Assembly (NCBI RefSeq): GCF_014201465.1
Contig: NZ_JACHEP010000003.1
Location: 30,827-94,826 of the forward strand
Reading direction: 5' to 3'
Origin: Anoxybacteroides tepidamans
Lineage (GTDB): Bacteria > Bacillota > Bacilli > Bacillales > Anoxybacillaceae
Length of the DNA stretch: 64,000 nt
The notes under the pieces are model-generated. The model ran no database searches, had not been told where the DNA came from, and saw nothing but the letters and a program-made list of their open reading frames with translations. This document shows positions 36,274-47,791 of the stretch, in pieces. The first letter of the stretch is position 1, and every line of letters begins with the position of its first letter. The position numbers and the translations under genes are program-made.

Positions 36274-36846
36274 TTATTCTTCCTCTTCTTCTGTTTCATC
36301 GATGTCGAGCAATTCTTCATCTAATTCTTCGTCCAGTTCCTCACCCTCTAATTCAAAATCATCATCTAGAAGCTCGTCATCAAACTCATCCGTTTCATCA
36401 AGATCAAACTCCTCATCATCGAGAAGTTCATCATCTAAATCAACGTCTTCTACATCATCATAATCTTCAATGTCGTCATAATCCAATTCTTCTTCGTCGA
36501 TAATGTCGTCGTCATCATAATCATCGTACTCATCCAACGCTTTTTTCTTTTTCTTCGGTTTGAACGTTGTCACGTTTTCGTCTTCCGTCTGATCATATGG
36601 ATACCAAGAACGCAACCCCCAACGGTTTTCGCCGATGCAAATAAAACGTCCGTCAATATTTAAGTCTGTATAAAATTGCGCAAGGCGCGCTTTTACTTCT
36701 TCCTCCGTCAAATTTGCCAAAGCAGCAATTTCATGAACGAGCTGTTGAAAAGGCAACGCTTCTTTTTTATCGCTCATCACTAAATAAGCGAGTTCAACGA
36801 GCGACATTTCTTGTAATTGTTCTGGAGAGTATTGCTGCAAACTCAA
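36274..36846 (-). CDS. rpoE: DNA-directed RNA polymerase delta subunit
   Basis: Delta (190 aa) of Firmicute RNA polymerase, which helps recycling and initiation specificity. N-terminal folded HARE-HTH domain (about 1-90) with ELAYLVMSDKKEALPFQQLVHEIA and GENRWGLRSWYPYDQ; then a basic KPKKKKK patch and a nearly pure Asp/Glu tail of about 85 residues. TTG start at 36846 with AAGGGAG 8 nt upstream; 26 upstream in-frame codons are not coding. Neighbours pyrG and the fad genes as in B. subtilis. Confidence 0.96.
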   Translation of the reverse strand: MSLQQYSPEQLQEMSLVELAYLVMSDKKEALPFQQLVHEIAALANLTEEEVKARLAQFYTDLNIDGRFICIGENRWGLRSWYPYDQTEDENVTTFKPKKKKKALDEYDDYDDDDIIDEEELDYDDIEDYDDVEDVDLDDELLDDEEFDLDETDEFDDELLDDDFELEGEELDEELDEELLDIDETEEEEE

Positions 36847-37000
36847 ATCCGGCACTCCCTTTCTATGTAATGATTCGACATCGATAAAATAATAATGAAT
36901 GAATGCACTTAGAATACATACCATTCATTATAAACAATTTTCCTTTGTTTATGCTAGGTCTTGAACGACGGTTTCGAAAAAAATTGTGGTTTTTTCGCGA

Positions 37001-37029
37001 AAAAGGGGCTGATCGACATTCGATCAGCC
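37001..37029 (-). terminator. Terminator after icmF
   Basis: Perfect 10-bp stem GGCTGATCGA (37007-37016) / TCGATCAGCC (37020-37029), 3-nt loop, then CCTTTTTCG on the minus strand. Confidence 0.92.
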
Positions 37030-40000
37030 TTACATATTCCGGCGATATTGGCCGCCGACTTCGTATAACGCTTTCGTAATTTGCCCGAGGCTCGCCACTT
37101 TGACCGTTTCCATCAGCTCTTCAAAAATATTGCCGCCGCTGACCGCTACATGTTTCAGCCGCTTCAACGCTTCTTCTACTTTATCTTTATTGCGTTCTTG
37201 AAAAGCTCGTAAATTTGTAATTTGCAATTCTTTTTCTTCGTAAGAAGCGCGCGCAAGCTGAATGTTGTTCAACTCTTCTTCCGATGGCGGATTCGGGTTT
37301 AAATACGTATTGACGCCAATGATCGGCAATTCGCCACTATGTTTCTTCATTTCGTAATACATCGATTCATCTTGAATTTTGCCGCGCTGATATTGCATTT
37401 CCATCGCGCCTAACACGCCACCGCGGTCATTGAGCCGCTCAAATTCCTGCAATACCGCTTCTTCGACTAAATCTGTTAACTCTTCAATAATAAACGATCC
37501 TTGGAGCGGGTTTTCGTTTTTCGTTAAGCCATGTTCTTTCGTAATAATGAGCTGAATCGCCATCGCGCGGCGGACCGACTCTTCGGTTGGTGTCGTAATC
37601 GCTTCGTCATAGGCGTTTGTATGCAACGAGTTGCAGTTGTCGTGAAGCGCCATTAACGCCTGAAGCGTTGTGCGAATGTCGTTAAAATCAATTTCTTGCG
37701 CGTGCAGCGAGCGGCCGGACGTTTGGACGTGATATTTCAGTTTTTGGCTGCGCTCGTTTGCTCCGTATTTTTCGCGCATGACGACCGCCCAAATGCGGCG
37801 GGCGACGCGGCCGATCACCGTATATTCCGGATCTAAGCCGTTGCTGAAGAAGAAGGAAAGATTTGGCGCAAAATCATCGATATGCATGCCGCGGCTTAAA
37901 TAATATTCGACATACGTAAAACCGTTCGCCAATGTGAATGCGAGCTGCGTAATCGGGTTCGCCCCGGCTTCGGCGATATGGTAACCTGAAATCGATACAG
38001 AATAATAGTTACGTACTTTGTTTTTAATAAAATATTCTTGAATATCGCCCATCATTTTTAAGGCAAATTCGGTCGAGAAAATGCACGTATTTTGTCCTTG
38101 GTCTTCTTTTAAAATGTCGGCTTGCACCGTGCCGCGCACCGTCTGCAACGTCCATGCTTTCACTTCTTCGTATTCCGCTTCCGTCAGCGGTCGGCCAAGC
38201 TCTTGTTCCCGTTTTTCGACTTGTTGCTCAATCGCCGTATTCATAAACATCGCTAAAATAATCGGCGCCGGTCCATTGATCGTCATCGATACCGATGTCG
38301 ACGGATGGCACAAATCAAAACCTTTATACAACCGTTTCATATCGTCGAGCGTACAGACGCTGACACCGCTTTCGCCCACTTTCCCGAAAATGTCTGGGCG
38401 GTATTGTGGATCTTCTCCGTATAACGTCACCGAGTCAAACGCGGTACTTAAGCGCTTCGCTGGATCGTCTTTACATAAATAATGGAAGCGGCGGTTCGTC
38501 CGTTCCGGCGTTCCTTCCCCGGCAAATTGCCGCTTCGGATCTTCGCCTTGCCGTTTGAACGGGAAAACGCCTGCCGTGTATGGGAAGGAGCCCGGCACGT
38601 TTTCTTTATACACCCAGCGCAAAATTTCTCCATAATCTTTAAATTTCGGCAATGCCACTTTCGGAATGTCAAGCCCCGCAAGGCTTTTCGTCGTCAACTC
38701 TGTTACGATTTCTTTATCGCGAATTTTCGTGACAAACTGCTTCGCTTTATATTTCGCTTTCACATCTTCCCATGAAGAGAGGATTTGTTTCGATTCCGAT
38801 GTAAGCTGGTTTTCATAATGCTGTTTTAACACTTCAAGCGACGTGAGCACTTCTTCGTTTCGTTCGCGCTCTTTGACCGCTGCGATCGCCCCTTCAAGCT
38901 GGAATAGGCGGCGGGCAATTTCTGATTGTTTATCTACATGCTTATGATAATTTCGCACTGTTTCCGCGATTTCACGCAAATAATGACGGCGTTCGTTCGG
39001 AATAATGACATTTTGTTTTTGGACATCTGTTACCGTTTCGAGCGTCGTCGTCCAGTTTGTTCCTGCTTTTTTGTTAATTAAATCAATAAGCGCTACAAAC
39101 AGCGTATTCGTGCCTGGATCGTTGAACTGGCTCGCAATCGTGCCATACACCGGCATTTCCGATAAATCTTTGTCAAACAATTGATGGCTGCGCTGATATT
39201 GTTTTTGCACTTGGCGTTTTGCGTCTTCTGAACCTTTCCGTTCAAATTTGTTAATGACGATGAGATCAGCATAGTCGATCATATCGATTTTCTCAAGCTG
39301 CGTCGGCGCACCGAATTCGCTTGTCATCACATACATTGAGATGTCGCACACTTCGGTAATGGCCGCATCGCCTTGGCCGATGCCGCTCGTTTCGACGATG
39401 ATTAAATCAAATCCGGCCGCTTTGACGACTTGGATCGCGTCTTTAATCGCCAGCGACAGCTCTGAGCGCGAATTCCGCGTCGCAAGACTCCGCATATACA
39501 CCCGCGGCGAGTTGATCGAATTCATGCGAATGCGGTCTCCTAACAGTGCCCCGCCCGTTTTTTGCTTTGTCGGATCAACCGATAAAATGGCTACTTTTTT
39601 ATTTGGAATTTCATTTAAAAAGCGGCGCACTAATTCGTCGGTTAATGTGCTTTTGCCCGCGCCGCCCGTTCCGGTAATGCCGACGACCGGAACCGGTTTC
39701 GTCATTTCTTTTACTTTATCAAGGACGTTTTCACTCGTAGCCGCCGCTTCTTTTGCGGCGTCCATCCGGTTTTCACAAACGGTAATGAGGCGGGCGATCG
39801 CCTGAACATCCCCGTTTGGCAAGCGTTCTAGTTCGTCCGTAATTTCTTGAACGGTCGGAAAATCGCACTCTTCCATCATCACGTTAATCATGCCTTGCAA
39901 GCCGAGAACGCGCCCATCTTCCGGCGAAAAAATGCGGGCGATGCCGTAGTCGTGCAATTCTTTTATTTCCCTCGGAATAATGACACCGCCCCCTCCGCCA

Positions 40001-40287
40001 TAAATGCGGATGTGGGAAGCACCCCGTTCTTGCAATAAGTCATACATATATTTAAAAAATTCGACGTGCCCGCCTTGGTAAGAAGAGACGGCAATGCCTT
40101 GCACATCTTCTTGAATGGCGGCATTGACAATCTCTTCTGCGGAACGGTTATGCCCTAAGTGAATCACTTCCGCGCCGCTTGCTTGCAAAATGCGGCGCAT
40201 AATATTGATCGAGGCATCGTGGCCATCGAATAAGCTGGAGGCTGTCACAAAGCGAACGTGATGTTTCGGACGATAAATGTGAGCCAT
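37030..40287 (-). CDS. icmF: Fused isobutyryl-CoA mutase IcmF
   Basis: 1085 aa, adenosylcobalamin-dependent interconversion of isobutyryl-CoA and butyryl-CoA. Order of domains: B12-binding (about 10-145; cobalt ligand His23 in FDGHDASI), MeaI-type G-protein chaperone (about 195-415; P-loop GTGGAGKST 206-214, NKFERKG for guanine), linker, then the substrate-binding mutase barrel (about 550-1085). The fusion of all three is the IcmF hallmark, first characterised in Geobacillus-type bacteria. Last gene of the acyl-CoA operon, ahead of rpoE. Confidence 0.95.
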   Translation of the reverse strand: MAHIYRPKHHVRFVTASSLFDGHDASINIMRRILQASGAEVIHLGHNRSAEEIVNAAIQEDVQGIAVSSYQGGHVEFFKYMYDLLQERGASHIRIYGGGGGVIIPREIKELHDYGIARIFSPEDGRVLGLQGMINVMMEECDFPTVQEITDELERLPNGDVQAIARLITVCENRMDAAKEAAATSENVLDKVKEMTKPVPVVGITGTGGAGKSTLTDELVRRFLNEIPNKKVAILSVDPTKQKTGGALLGDRIRMNSINSPRVYMRSLATRNSRSELSLAIKDAIQVVKAAGFDLIIVETSGIGQGDAAITEVCDISMYVMTSEFGAPTQLEKIDMIDYADLIVINKFERKGSEDAKRQVQKQYQRSHQLFDKDLSEMPVYGTIASQFNDPGTNTLFVALIDLINKKAGTNWTTTLETVTDVQKQNVIIPNERRHYLREIAETVRNYHKHVDKQSEIARRLFQLEGAIAAVKERERNEEVLTSLEVLKQHYENQLTSESKQILSSWEDVKAKYKAKQFVTKIRDKEIVTELTTKSLAGLDIPKVALPKFKDYGEILRWVYKENVPGSFPYTAGVFPFKRQGEDPKRQFAGEGTPERTNRRFHYLCKDDPAKRLSTAFDSVTLYGEDPQYRPDIFGKVGESGVSVCTLDDMKRLYKGFDLCHPSTSVSMTINGPAPIILAMFMNTAIEQQVEKREQELGRPLTEAEYEEVKAWTLQTVRGTVQADILKEDQGQNTCIFSTEFALKMMGDIQEYFIKNKVRNYYSVSISGYHIAEAGANPITQLAFTLANGFTYVEYYLSRGMHIDDFAPNLSFFFSNGLDPEYTVIGRVARRIWAVVMREKYGANERSQKLKYHVQTSGRSLHAQEIDFNDIRTTLQALMALHDNCNSLHTNAYDEAITTPTEESVRRAMAIQLIITKEHGLTKNENPLQGSFIIEELTDLVEEAVLQEFERLNDRGGVLGAMEMQYQRGKIQDESMYYEMKKHSGELPIIGVNTYLNPNPPSEEELNNIQLARASYEEKELQITNLRAFQERNKDKVEEALKRLKHVAVSGGNIFEELMETVKVASLGQITKALYEVGGQYRRNM

Positions 40288-40306
40288 CCTCTCCCCTCCT
40301 TTGTCA

Positions 40307-40936
40307 TTATGACCGTTTTTGCAAAATACCTCTTAACAAAAATTCCGTTTGCAGCTCAATAAACTCATCAAGCGTGTACATTTTATGCAGCGACCAGCGC
40401 CGGAACGCCCACATTTGTCCTAATACGACAATGTTGTGCGCAAACAATTTGATTTCTTGTTCTGTTAATTGAAAAACCCCATTTTGAACACACGTCTGCA
40501 AAATTTCCTCAAATATCGCAACCATTTGCATTTCCTTATTCAGTACATATGGCAACGATTCTTTGCTGAGCGATTTTGCTTCTTGATACATGACAAGCAC
40601 TTCATCTTGCAAATCATCGACTACTTTAAAATAGTGAGCGATCGCTAATTTGAAGCTTTCCACCGTAGCATGATGAGTGCCGATATCTTTTTCCATGCGT
40701 TCGCGTACTTCGTCATAAATGCGGTCGCACACTAAATAAAGCACATCTTCTTTTTGGCGGATATATTCATAGAGCGTGCCGATGCTAAACCCTGACGCTT
40801 TCGCAATTTCTCTCGTTGTCGTGCGATGGAATCCTTTTTGTTTAAATAGAGCGATCGCACCTTTAATCATTTCATTGCGCCGTTTCTTTACAAGGCGCTC
40901 ATCTTTCACTGAAGCCGGTACTTCGCGCTTTTTCAT
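40307..40936 (-). CDS. TetR/AcrR family transcriptional regulator
   Basis: 209 aa. N-terminal HTH (about 20-65: [43 protein letters not shown]) and an all-helical ligand-binding domain. Not FadR itself: its HTH differs from YsiA/FadR. In an operon of acyl-CoA enzymes, so an acyl-CoA or related ester is the likely effector (inference). It could bind the FadR-like operators at 45489 and 47802. ATG 40936 is chosen with AGGTG 6 nt upstream; GTG 40945 and ATG 40942 are in frame. Confidence 0.9.
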   Translation of the reverse strand: MKKREVPASVKDERLVKKRRNEMIKGAIALFKQKGFHRTTTREIAKASGFSIGTLYEYIRQKEDVLYLVCDRIYDEVRERMEKDIGTHHATVESFKLAIAHYFKVVDDLQDEVLVMYQEAKSLSKESLPYVLNKEMQMVAIFEEILQTCVQNGVFQLTEQEIKLFAHNIVVLGQMWAFRRWSLHKMYTLDEFIELQTEFLLRGILQKRS

Positions 40937-40956
40937 GTTCATCACCTATCGCTCTG

Positions 40957-42099
40957 TTATTCTTTCGTGAGCATCCGCGAAATAACGAGCCGCTGGATTT
41001 CTTGCGTTCCTTCATAAATTTGCGTAATTTTCGCATCGCGCATAAACCGCTCAACCGGATAGTCTTTCGTATAGCCGTATCCGCCAAAAATTTGCACCGC
41101 ATCGACCGTTACTTTCATCGCCGTATCGCCAGCAAACAGCTTCGCCATCGCAGACGCTTTTCCGTACGGAAGACCGTTTGATTCGAGCCATGCCGCTTGA
41201 TAAGTTAATAACCGGGCTGCTTCGATCGCTGTCGCCATGTCCGCCAGCTTAAACCCAACCCCTTGTTGCTCAGCGATTGGTTTGCCGAATTGAACGCGAC
41301 CTTTCGCATATTCAACCGCTGCATCCAACGCGCCTTGAGCGATGCCGACCGCTTGTGCCGCAATGCCGTTTCGTCCTCCGTCTAACGTCATCATCGCGAT
41401 TTTAAAGCCTTCCCCTTCTTGGCCGAGAAGGTTTTCTTTCGGAATGCGGCAATCTTCAAAAATCAACTCCGTTGTCGGCGAGGAACGAATGCCCAATTTT
41501 TTCTCTTTTTTACCGATCGAAAATCCCGGTGTGCCTTTTTCGACGATGAAAGCGCTAATGCCTTTATGTTTTTTCTCCGGATCCGTCACAGCAAACACGA
41601 CATAAATTTCCGCTTCGCCGCCGTTTGTAATCCACACTTTTGAACCGTTTAACACATAATGGTCACCGTCTAATACCGCTCTCGTTTTCATCGAGGAAAC
41701 GTCAGACCCTGCGCCCGGCTCGGAAAGACCGTAGGCGCCGAGCTTTTCCCCTGTCGCTAACGCCCGTAAATACGTTTGTTTTTGTTCTTCCGTCCCGAAT
41801 TTATAAATCGGCCAGCTTGCGAGGGAAATGTGGGCAGATAACGTCACACCCGTCGAAGCGCACACTTTCGACAGCTCTTCAATGGCGATGACATACGCTA
41901 AATAATCGCTGCCGATGCCGCCGTATTCTTCCGGCCACGGGATGCCCGTTAAGCCGAGTTCAGCCATTTTGTTAAAAATTTCGCGGTCAAACCGCTCTTC
42001 TTCATCGCGCTCTGCGGCAGTTGGCGCCACTTCGTTTTTCGCAAAATCGCGCACCATTTTTCGTATCATTTCATGCTCTTCTGTCAATTGGAAATTCAT
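40957..42099 (-). CDS. acdA: Acyl-CoA dehydrogenase (AcdA-like)
   Basis: FAD enzyme (380 aa) making trans-2-enoyl-CoA. FAD-site [18 protein letters not shown] and VWITNGGEA, dimer/FAD helix [20 protein letters not shown], and the catalytic Glu in [15 protein letters not shown]. It is very similar to the next gene upstream, a tandem duplication with divergence. B. subtilis has one acdA beside fadF and rpoE. Confidence 0.94.
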   Translation of the reverse strand: MNFQLTEEHEMIRKMVRDFAKNEVAPTAAERDEEERFDREIFNKMAELGLTGIPWPEEYGGIGSDYLAYVIAIEELSKVCASTGVTLSAHISLASWPIYKFGTEEQKQTYLRALATGEKLGAYGLSEPGAGSDVSSMKTRAVLDGDHYVLNGSKVWITNGGEAEIYVVFAVTDPEKKHKGISAFIVEKGTPGFSIGKKEKKLGIRSSPTTELIFEDCRIPKENLLGQEGEGFKIAMMTLDGGRNGIAAQAVGIAQGALDAAVEYAKGRVQFGKPIAEQQGVGFKLADMATAIEAARLLTYQAAWLESNGLPYGKASAMAKLFAGDTAMKVTVDAVQIFGGYGYTKDYPVERFMRDAKITQIYEGTQEIQRLVISRMLTKE

Positions 42100-42117
42100 T
42101 GTTTTCTCCCCCGATCA

Positions 42118-43236
42118 TTATAGTTGTTTACTAATGACTAAGCGCTGAATTTCGCTTGTTCCCTCATAAATTTCGCAAATTTTTGCATCGCGGAACAGCC
42201 GTTCAACCGGATAATCTTCGGTATAGCCATTGCCGCCGAAAATTTGCACCGCTTCAATCGCGTTTTCCATCGCAGCCCGTGAAGCGAATAATTTTGCCAT
42301 CGCCGCTTCTTTCCTGCACGGAAGCCCGTTTGTCCGCAAAAAAGCGGCGCGATATACTAATAGCTTTGCAGCTTCCACCGCTGTCGCCATATCCGCTAAT
42401 TTAAACGCTACTCCTTGTTGTTCAGCGATCGGTTTGCCGAATTGAATGCGCTCTTTCGCATAAGCGGTCGCATATTCCAACGCTGCTTCCGCAATACCTA
42501 AAGATTGTGCGGCAATGCCGATGCGCCCGGCATCGAGGTTGGCCATTGCGATTTTAAATCCTTGTCCTTCTTCGCCTAATAAATTTTCCGCTGGCACTTT
42601 CGCATCTTCAAACGAAATTTGCACCGTTCTTGAGCCATGTAAGCCCATTTTCTTTTCGTCTTTGCCGACGATAAAACCTGGCGTGCCTTTTTCCACGATA
42701 AAGGCGGAAATGCTGCTTTGATCCGTCCGCGCAAACACGATATACGTATCCGCTTCGCCCCCGTTCGTGATAAAGACTTTCGAACCGTTTAAAATATAGC
42801 AATCTCCTTGGCGGACCGCTTTCGTTTTTAAGCTTTTTGCATCTGAGCCGGCGCTCGGTTCCGTGAGGCAAAACGCCCCTAAATACTCGCCGCTCGCGAG
42901 CTTCGGCACGTATTTTCGTTTTTGTTCTTCCGTGCCGAAATAAAGAATCGGATTCGTGCCGACAGACGTATGGACGGATAAAATGACACCTACTGTTGCG
43001 CTCACTTTCGAAATTTCGTGAATCGCAATAATGTACGACGTAAAATCCATTCCGGCGCCGCCGTATTCTTCCGGGATCGTAATGCCCATTAGCCCGAGCT
43101 CAGCCATTTTTTTGAGAATCGGACGCGGAAACTCACCTTGTTCCATCCGTTCGACAAACGGGGCAATTTCGCTTTGAGCAAATTCTTTTACCATGTTGCG
43201 CATCATTTCTTGCTCTTCAGTAAAACGTAAATTCAT
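42118..43236 (-). CDS. Acyl-CoA dehydrogenase (second paralogue)
   Basis: 372 aa, same family as acd[51 protein letters not shown] and catalytic Glu in [15 protein letters not shown]. Start ATG 43236 with AAGGTGGTAGAC ahead; 48 upstream in-frame codons overlap hbd in another frame. Together the two may split chain length or branching, e.g. butyryl- versus isobutyryl-CoA (inference). Confidence 0.94.
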   Translation of the reverse strand: MNLRFTEEQEMMRNMVKEFAQSEIAPFVERMEQGEFPRPILKKMAELGLMGITIPEEYGGAGMDFTSYIIAIHEISKVSATVGVILSVHTSVGTNPILYFGTEEQKRKYVPKLASGEYLGAFCLTEPSAGSDAKSLKTKAVRQGDCYILNGSKVFITNGGEADTYIVFARTDQSSISAFIVEKGTPGFIVGKDEKKMGLHGSRTVQISFEDAKVPAENLLGEEGQGFKIAMANLDAGRIGIAAQSLGIAEAALEYATAYAKERIQFGKPIAEQQGVAFKLADMATAVEAAKLLVYRAAFLRTNGLPCRKEAAMAKLFASRAAMENAIEAVQIFGGNGYTEDYPVERLFRDAKICEIYEGTSEIQRLVISKQL

Positions 43237-43267
43237 GTCTACCACCTTCTTCAGCGCCAAGTAGCCG

Positions 43268-44122
43268 TCATGATTCGTACGTGTAAAAACCTTTCCCCGT
43301 TTTTCGTCCAAGCCAGCCAGCTTTGACGTATTTGCGAAGAAGCGGGCACGGACGGTATTTGTCGTCGCCAAATCCTTCATGAAGCGTTTCCATAATATAC
43401 AAGCACGTATCTAAACCGATAAAATCGGCAAGCGTCAACGGCCCCATCGGATGGTTCATGCCGAGCTTCATCACTTCATCGATCGCTTCTTTCGTTGCGA
43501 CCCCTTCGTACAATGCATAAATCGCCTCATTAATCATCGGCATTAAAATGCGGTTTGAGATAAATCCCGGGAAATCGTTTACTTCAACCGGCACTTTATT
43601 CAATTTATGCGTAATTTGTTCAATCGTCTGGTACACTTCTTCAGCGGTAGCCAAGCCGCGGATAATTTCAACAAGCTTCATCACAGGAACTGGGTTCATA
43701 AAATGCATGCCAATGACTTTTTCCGGTCGTTTCGTTGCGGCGGCGATTTCCGTAATCGGAAGCGAGGATGTGTTCGTTGCTAAAATGGCATGCGAAGGAG
43801 CAATTTCATCCAGCTGCGCAAACAGTTTTGTTTTGACTTCCATATTTTCGACAACCGCTTCAATGACTAAGTCGACAACGCTTGCATGTTGCAAATCAAG
43901 CGAAGGTGCAATGCGGTTCAAAATACTTGCTTTTTCTTCTTCCGTCAATTTCCCTTTTTCGACTTGGCGCGTTAAATTTTTCGCAATCGTCGCAAGTCCG
44001 CGATCAACATATTCTTGCTTTAAATCGTGCAAGAACACATCATATCCTGCCATCGCACATACTTGCGCAATGCCTGATCCCATTTGCCCAGCGCCAACGA
44101 CCATGATTTTTTTGACATCCAT
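43268..44122 (-). CDS. hbd: 3-hydroxybutyryl-CoA dehydrogenase
   Basis: NAD(P)-dependent 3-hydroxyacyl-CoA dehydrogenase (284 aa). N-terminal Rossmann domain [16 protein letters not shown] (G10, G12, G15), catalytic His in [16 protein letters not shown], and the C-terminal helical domain with [29 protein letters not shown] upstream of ATG. Between thiolase and acyl-CoA dehydrogenase genes in an operon for short-chain beta-oxidation; an enoyl-CoA hydratase is missing from the window. Confidence 0.95.
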   Translation of the reverse strand: MDVKKIMVVGAGQMGSGIAQVCAMAGYDVFLHDLKQEYVDRGLATIAKNLTRQVEKGKLTEEEKASILNRIAPSLDLQHASVVDLVIEAVVENMEVKTKLFAQLDEIAPSHAILATNTSSLPITEIAAATKRPEKVIGMHFMNPVPVMKLVEIIRGLATAEEVYQTIEQITHKLNKVPVEVNDFPGFISNRILMPMINEAIYALYEGVATKEAIDEVMKLGMNHPMGPLTLADFIGLDTCLYIMETLHEGFGDDKYRPCPLLRKYVKAGWLGRKTGKGFYTYES

Positions 44123-44213
44123 TTCCTATCCCCCATTAACGAATAATTTTAGGGCGAGCGCGGCTGTTTGAATGAACAACAACGCTCGCTTTCTAGGTTT
44201 CTTACGCCATCGT

Positions 44214-45395
44214 TTAATCTACTTTTACCATCACTGCATCGCCTTGGCCGCCGCCGCTGCAAATCGCTGCGATGCCGAGTCCGCCACCGCGGCGTTTCAG
44301 TTCATGAATGAGCGTAATGATGATGCGCGCACCGCTTGCGCCGATCGGGTGGCCTAGCGCCACCGCACCGCCGTTGACGTTCACTTTTTCCGGATCCAAT
44401 CCGGCGATTTTGATGCTCGCTAACGCAACGGCAGCGAACGCTTCGTTAATCTCGAACAAATCGATTTCTTCCGCTGTTTTGCCTGTTTTTCTTAACAGTT
44501 CGTTAATGACAAGGCCCGGTGTTTTCGGGAAGTCTTTCGCTTCGACGGCGATCGATGTGTGGGCGACAATCGTCGCAAGCGGCGTTCTTCCTTCGCGCAA
44601 TGCCCGTTCTTCGCTCATTAAAACGAGTGCAGCTGCCCCATCGTTCACGCCAGGAGCGTTGCCCGCTGTAATCGTGCCCGATGGATCAAACACAGGAGCG
44701 AGCTTCGCCAATTTTTCGATCGACGTGTCTTTGCGCGGCGATTCATCGTGCTCCACCACAATGGGGGCGCCTTTTCGTTGCGGAATTTCGACAGGCACGA
44801 TTTCTTCGGCGAGCACGCCTGCCTCGATCGCCGCAATCGCGCGCTGATGGCTGCGATACGCCCACGCATCTTGCTCGTGGCGCGAAATCTCTAATTGTTT
44901 GGCTGTTTCGCCGCCATATATGCCCATATGAACGCCGGTAAAGCTGCATGTCAAACCGTCATACACCATTAAATCTTTGACCGTCGAATCACCCATGCGA
45001 AATCCCCAACGCGCTTTTGGCAAAACATATGGGGCGTTGCTCATCGATTCCATTCCTCCTGCTACGACGACTTCCCCATCGCCAGCGCGAATGATTTGGT
45101 CAGCCAATGTTACGCTGCGCATGCCTGAAGCGCACACTTTATTGATCGTTTCCGTTCGTACTTCCCACGGAATCCCCGCATAGCGAGCGGCTTGCCGCGA
45201 AGGAAGCTGCCCTTGTCCGCCTTGAAGAACGGTACCTAAAATAACTTCGTCGACTTGTTCACCGCTCACATCCGCGCGATGAAGCGCCTCTTTTACCGCA
45301 ATGCCTCCTAGCTGCGCCGCTGTCAATGAACTAAGACTCCCTCCGAATTTCCCAAATGGAGTACGCACTCCGCTTAAAATAACCGTTTTTCCCAT
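44214..45395 (-). CDS. thlA: Acetyl-CoA C-acetyltransferase (thiolase)
   Basis: Thiolase II (393 aa): acetoacetyl-CoA + CoA to 2 acetyl-CoA. Nucleophilic Cys88 in [11 protein letters not shown], His in [17 protein letters not shown] and the second Cys in [11 protein letters not shown]. Start ATG 45395 with AAAGGGGAGAGAAAG ahead. First gene of the thl-hbd-acd-acdA-tetR-icmF operon; spacing between these genes is 11-91 nt. Confidence 0.95.
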   Translation of the reverse strand: MGKTVILSGVRTPFGKFGGSLSSLTAAQLGGIAVKEALHRADVSGEQVDEVILGTVLQGGQGQLPSRQAARYAGIPWEVRTETINKVCASGMRSVTLADQIIRAGDGEVVVAGGMESMSNAPYVLPKARWGFRMGDSTVKDLMVYDGLTCSFTGVHMGIYGGETAKQLEISRHEQDAWAYRSHQRAIAAIEAGVLAEEIVPVEIPQRKGAPIVVEHDESPRKDTSIEKLAKLAPVFDPSGTITAGNAPGVNDGAAALVLMSEERALREGRTPLATIVAHTSIAVEAKDFPKTPGLVINELLRKTGKTAEEIDLFEINEAFAAVALASIKIAGLDPEKVNVNGGAVALGHPIGASGARIIITLIHELKRRGGGLGIAAICSGGGQGDAVMVKVD

Positions 45396-45488
45396 CTTTC
45401 TCTCCCCTTTGAAAAATATATGGACCATTCAAGCAACATTTAAGTTCAAACAGTTTTTACAAAAATCAAGAAAGCGATTACAAAATAC

Positions 45489-45506
45489 AGACTGAACATT
45501 CGCTCA
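45489..45506 (-). promoter_or_regulatory. FadR-like operator in the thl leader
   Basis: Minus strand TGAGCGAATGTTCAGTCT, an imperfect inverted repeat like TGAATGANTANTCATTCA (FadR box), about 70 bp downstream of the predicted thl promoter. It shares TTCAGTC and the left-half pattern with the better site at 47802. A separate inverted repeat GGTGTAC/GTACACC lies at 45529-45548 in the same leader. Confidence 0.5.
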
Positions 45507-45568
45507 GCGCGACAGTTTAGGAGAAAGGTGTACCCCTTCGTACACCTCCTCTTTTTATTATACTAACT

Positions 45569-45597
45569 ATTTTAAAAAATACGAATTATTTATTCAA
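45569..45597 (-). promoter_or_regulatory. Candidate sigma-A promoter of the thl operon
   Basis: Minus strand: -35 TTGAAT (45592-45597), 17-bp spacer, -10 TAAAAT (45569-45574), starting right after the fadF stop. A TATAAT box also lies at 45557-45562 but its -35 is poor. Read-through from fadF is possible, as no terminator was seen between. Confidence 0.5.
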
Positions 45598-45604
45598 TTC
45601 TTTT

Positions 45605-47707
45605 TTATGAAACAGCTTCTCTCCGATCGCCAAACACCGCTTTTTCTAACAACTCCGCAATATCATAGGTCGCTACTTTGTCCTCTACTTCTTTCGCTTT
45701 CGTTCCGTCTGTTAACATCGTTAAGCAGTACGGACAGCCGGAGCTAATCACCGTCGGGTTGACAGCTAGCGCCTGTTCCGTGCGCGCCACGTTAATGCGC
45801 GTTCCGGTCGTTTCTTCCATCCACATTAAACCGCCGCCGGCGCCGCAGCACATTCCTGTTTCGCGATTACGTTCCATTTCCACAAGCTTCACGCCTGGGA
45901 TGGCGCGCAAAATGTTGCGCGGCTGTTCATATACTTCGTTATAGCGTCCGAGGTAACATGAATCATGAAACGTAACCGTTTCGTTCACCTCATATTTCGG
46001 CACTAACCGGCCTTCTTCGATGAGTTTCGCAAGAAGTTCGGTATGGTGATATACTTCTGCTTCAAATCCGAAATCTGGATATTCGTTTTTAAACGTATTA
46101 TATGCGTGCGGGTCGATCGTGACGATTTTTTTCACGCCCGCTTTTTCGAATTCGGCGATGTTATTTGTCGCTAATTCTTGGAATAAAAATTCATTTCCTA
46201 AGCGGCGCGGCGTATCGCCGGAGTTTTTCTCTTTGTTTCCTAAAATCGCAAATTTCACGCCGGCTTCATTCAATAACCGTGCAAATGCTAACGCGATTTT
46301 TTGGCTGCGGTTGTCAAATGAGCCCATTGAGCCAACCCAGAATAAATATTCGAATTGTTCGCCTGCTTTTTGCATTTCTTTAACAGTCGGAATATGCACG
46401 TCTTCACGCAGTTCACGCCAGTTTTCTTTTTCTTTTCGGTTGAGCCCCCACGGGTTGCCTTGACGTTCAATGTTCGTCATCGCTCGCTGCGCATCCGGAT
46501 TCATTTTTCCTTCCGTCAAAACGAGATAGCGGCGAAGGTCGATGATTTTGTCGACATGTTCGTTCATGACCGGACATTGGTCTTCACAGTTGCGGCACGT
46601 CGTACAGGCCCAAATTTCTTCCTCTGTAATCACATCGCCAATTAAGCTTGGCATTTCTAATGCAGCGGCTTGTTCTTGCAAGCCTTGTGCGGCGAATGCA
46701 AGTTGATTGCCCTTTGTGTTTTTGAAGGCAAACGTCGGTACCCAAGGCGCTTTAGATGTAACAGCAGCCCCTTTTTCCGTTAAGTGGTCGCGGAGCTTTA
46801 AAATTAAGTCCATCGGAGAAAGCATCTTTCCTGTTCCCGTCGCTGGACACATGTTTGTGCAGCGTCCGCATTCGACGCAAGCGTATAAATCGATGAGCTG
46901 CGTTTGTTTAAAGTCTTCGATTTTGCCGACGCCAAACGATTCTTGCGTTTCATCTTCAAAGTTAATTTTTTCAAGCTTTGGTCGTGACAAGCGGCTGAAA
47001 AACACGTTCACCGGACCTGCGATTAAGTGCGCATGCTTCGATTGAGGAACGTATACTAAGAAGGTAAGCAAAATTAGCAAGTGAACCCACCATGCCACGT
47101 AGAAAAGAACAGCAGCTCCTGTTTTCCCAACCCAAGAGAAAGCGCCAGCGATCAACGATGCAACAGGTTCGCTCCACGTCGCTTCTTCGCCATGCCAAAT
47201 CATGCTCATTCCGTTTCCAAACAGCACAGAAAGCATCAGCCCGCCGATAAAAATTAGCACTAATCCGGCTTTCAAATCGCGCTTTAAGCGGACAAGCTTT
47301 TCGATGTAGCGGCGGTAAAACGCCCAAAACACCGCAAGTAAAATAAGCAATGTCACAATTTCTTGGAAAAACGTAAAGCTTGGATAAAGCGGTCCTAGTG
47401 GTAAATGTCCTTCTGGGATAAGCCCTTTAATAATAAAATCAATCGCGCCAAATTGAACGAGAATAAACCCGTAAAAAAAGACAACGTGAATGAGGCCGCT
47501 TTTTTTGTCTTTCAACAGCTTTTTCTGTCCGAACACATTCACCCAAATTTTTTCGAGACGTTCTTTTACCTTTTGGTCAAACTCGACTTTTTTGCCTAGC
47601 TTAATATAAGCGATGCGCGTTTTTATTAAATACGTAAACAAATGAACAGCGTAAGCGGTTACAAACAAAAACGCAAGAAAATTAAGGATCAACAACGAAT
47701 TCACCAT
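45605..47707 (-). CDS. fadF: FadF-type membrane iron-sulfur oxidoreductase
   Basis: 700 aa. N-terminal membrane part with about five to six helices (residues 1-250), then a 4Fe-4S domain with CVECGRCTNMCP and CTTCRNCEDQCP motifs, and two C-terminal CCG domains (CYLGRYNE region and CCGAGGGLMWMEE). This matches the FadF (YwjF) protein needed for fatty-acid beta-oxidation, thought to carry electrons from acyl-CoA dehydrogenase or ETF to the quinone pool. Head of the fad region, with an operator-covered promoter. Confidence 0.94.
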   Translation of the reverse strand: MVNSLLILNFLAFLFVTAYAVHLFTYLIKTRIAYIKLGKKVEFDQKVKERLEKIWVNVFGQKKLLKDKKSGLIHVVFFYGFILVQFGAIDFIIKGLIPEGHLPLGPLYPSFTFFQEIVTLLILLAVFWAFYRRYIEKLVRLKRDLKAGLVLIFIGGLMLSVLFGNGMSMIWHGEEATWSEPVASLIAGAFSWVGKTGAAVLFYVAWWVHLLILLTFLVYVPQSKHAHLIAGPVNVFFSRLSRPKLEKINFEDETQESFGVGKIEDFKQTQLIDLYACVECGRCTNMCPATGTGKMLSPMDLILKLRDHLTEKGAAVTSKAPWVPTFAFKNTKGNQLAFAAQGLQEQAAALEMPSLIGDVITEEEIWACTTCRNCEDQCPVMNEHVDKIIDLRRYLVLTEGKMNPDAQRAMTNIERQGNPWGLNRKEKENWRELREDVHIPTVKEMQKAGEQFEYLFWVGSMGSFDNRSQKIALAFARLLNEAGVKFAILGNKEKNSGDTPRRLGNEFLFQELATNNIAEFEKAGVKKIVTIDPHAYNTFKNEYPDFGFEAEVYHHTELLAKLIEEGRLVPKYEVNETVTFHDSCYLGRYNEVYEQPRNILRAIPGVKLVEMERNRETGMCCGAGGGLMWMEETTGTRINVARTEQALAVNPTVISSGCPYCLTMLTDGTKAKEVEDKVATYDIAELLEKAVFGDRREAVS

Positions 47708-47791
47708 CTAACTCCCCTTTCCCCCTCATAATCGACAATAAAAAAATATTAACAAGAGAACAAATTTTCAGAAATTATACCCCTTGTTTTT

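Noticed and set aside
40288-40306. Separate promoter for icmF
   Set aside because: Only 19 nt between tetR and icmF and no promoter elements; icmF is read from the operon.
45521-45560. Hairpin GGTGTAC/GTACACC as terminator of fadF
   Set aside because: The T-run is on the plus strand, while the genes run on the minus strand; more likely a leader element or operator.
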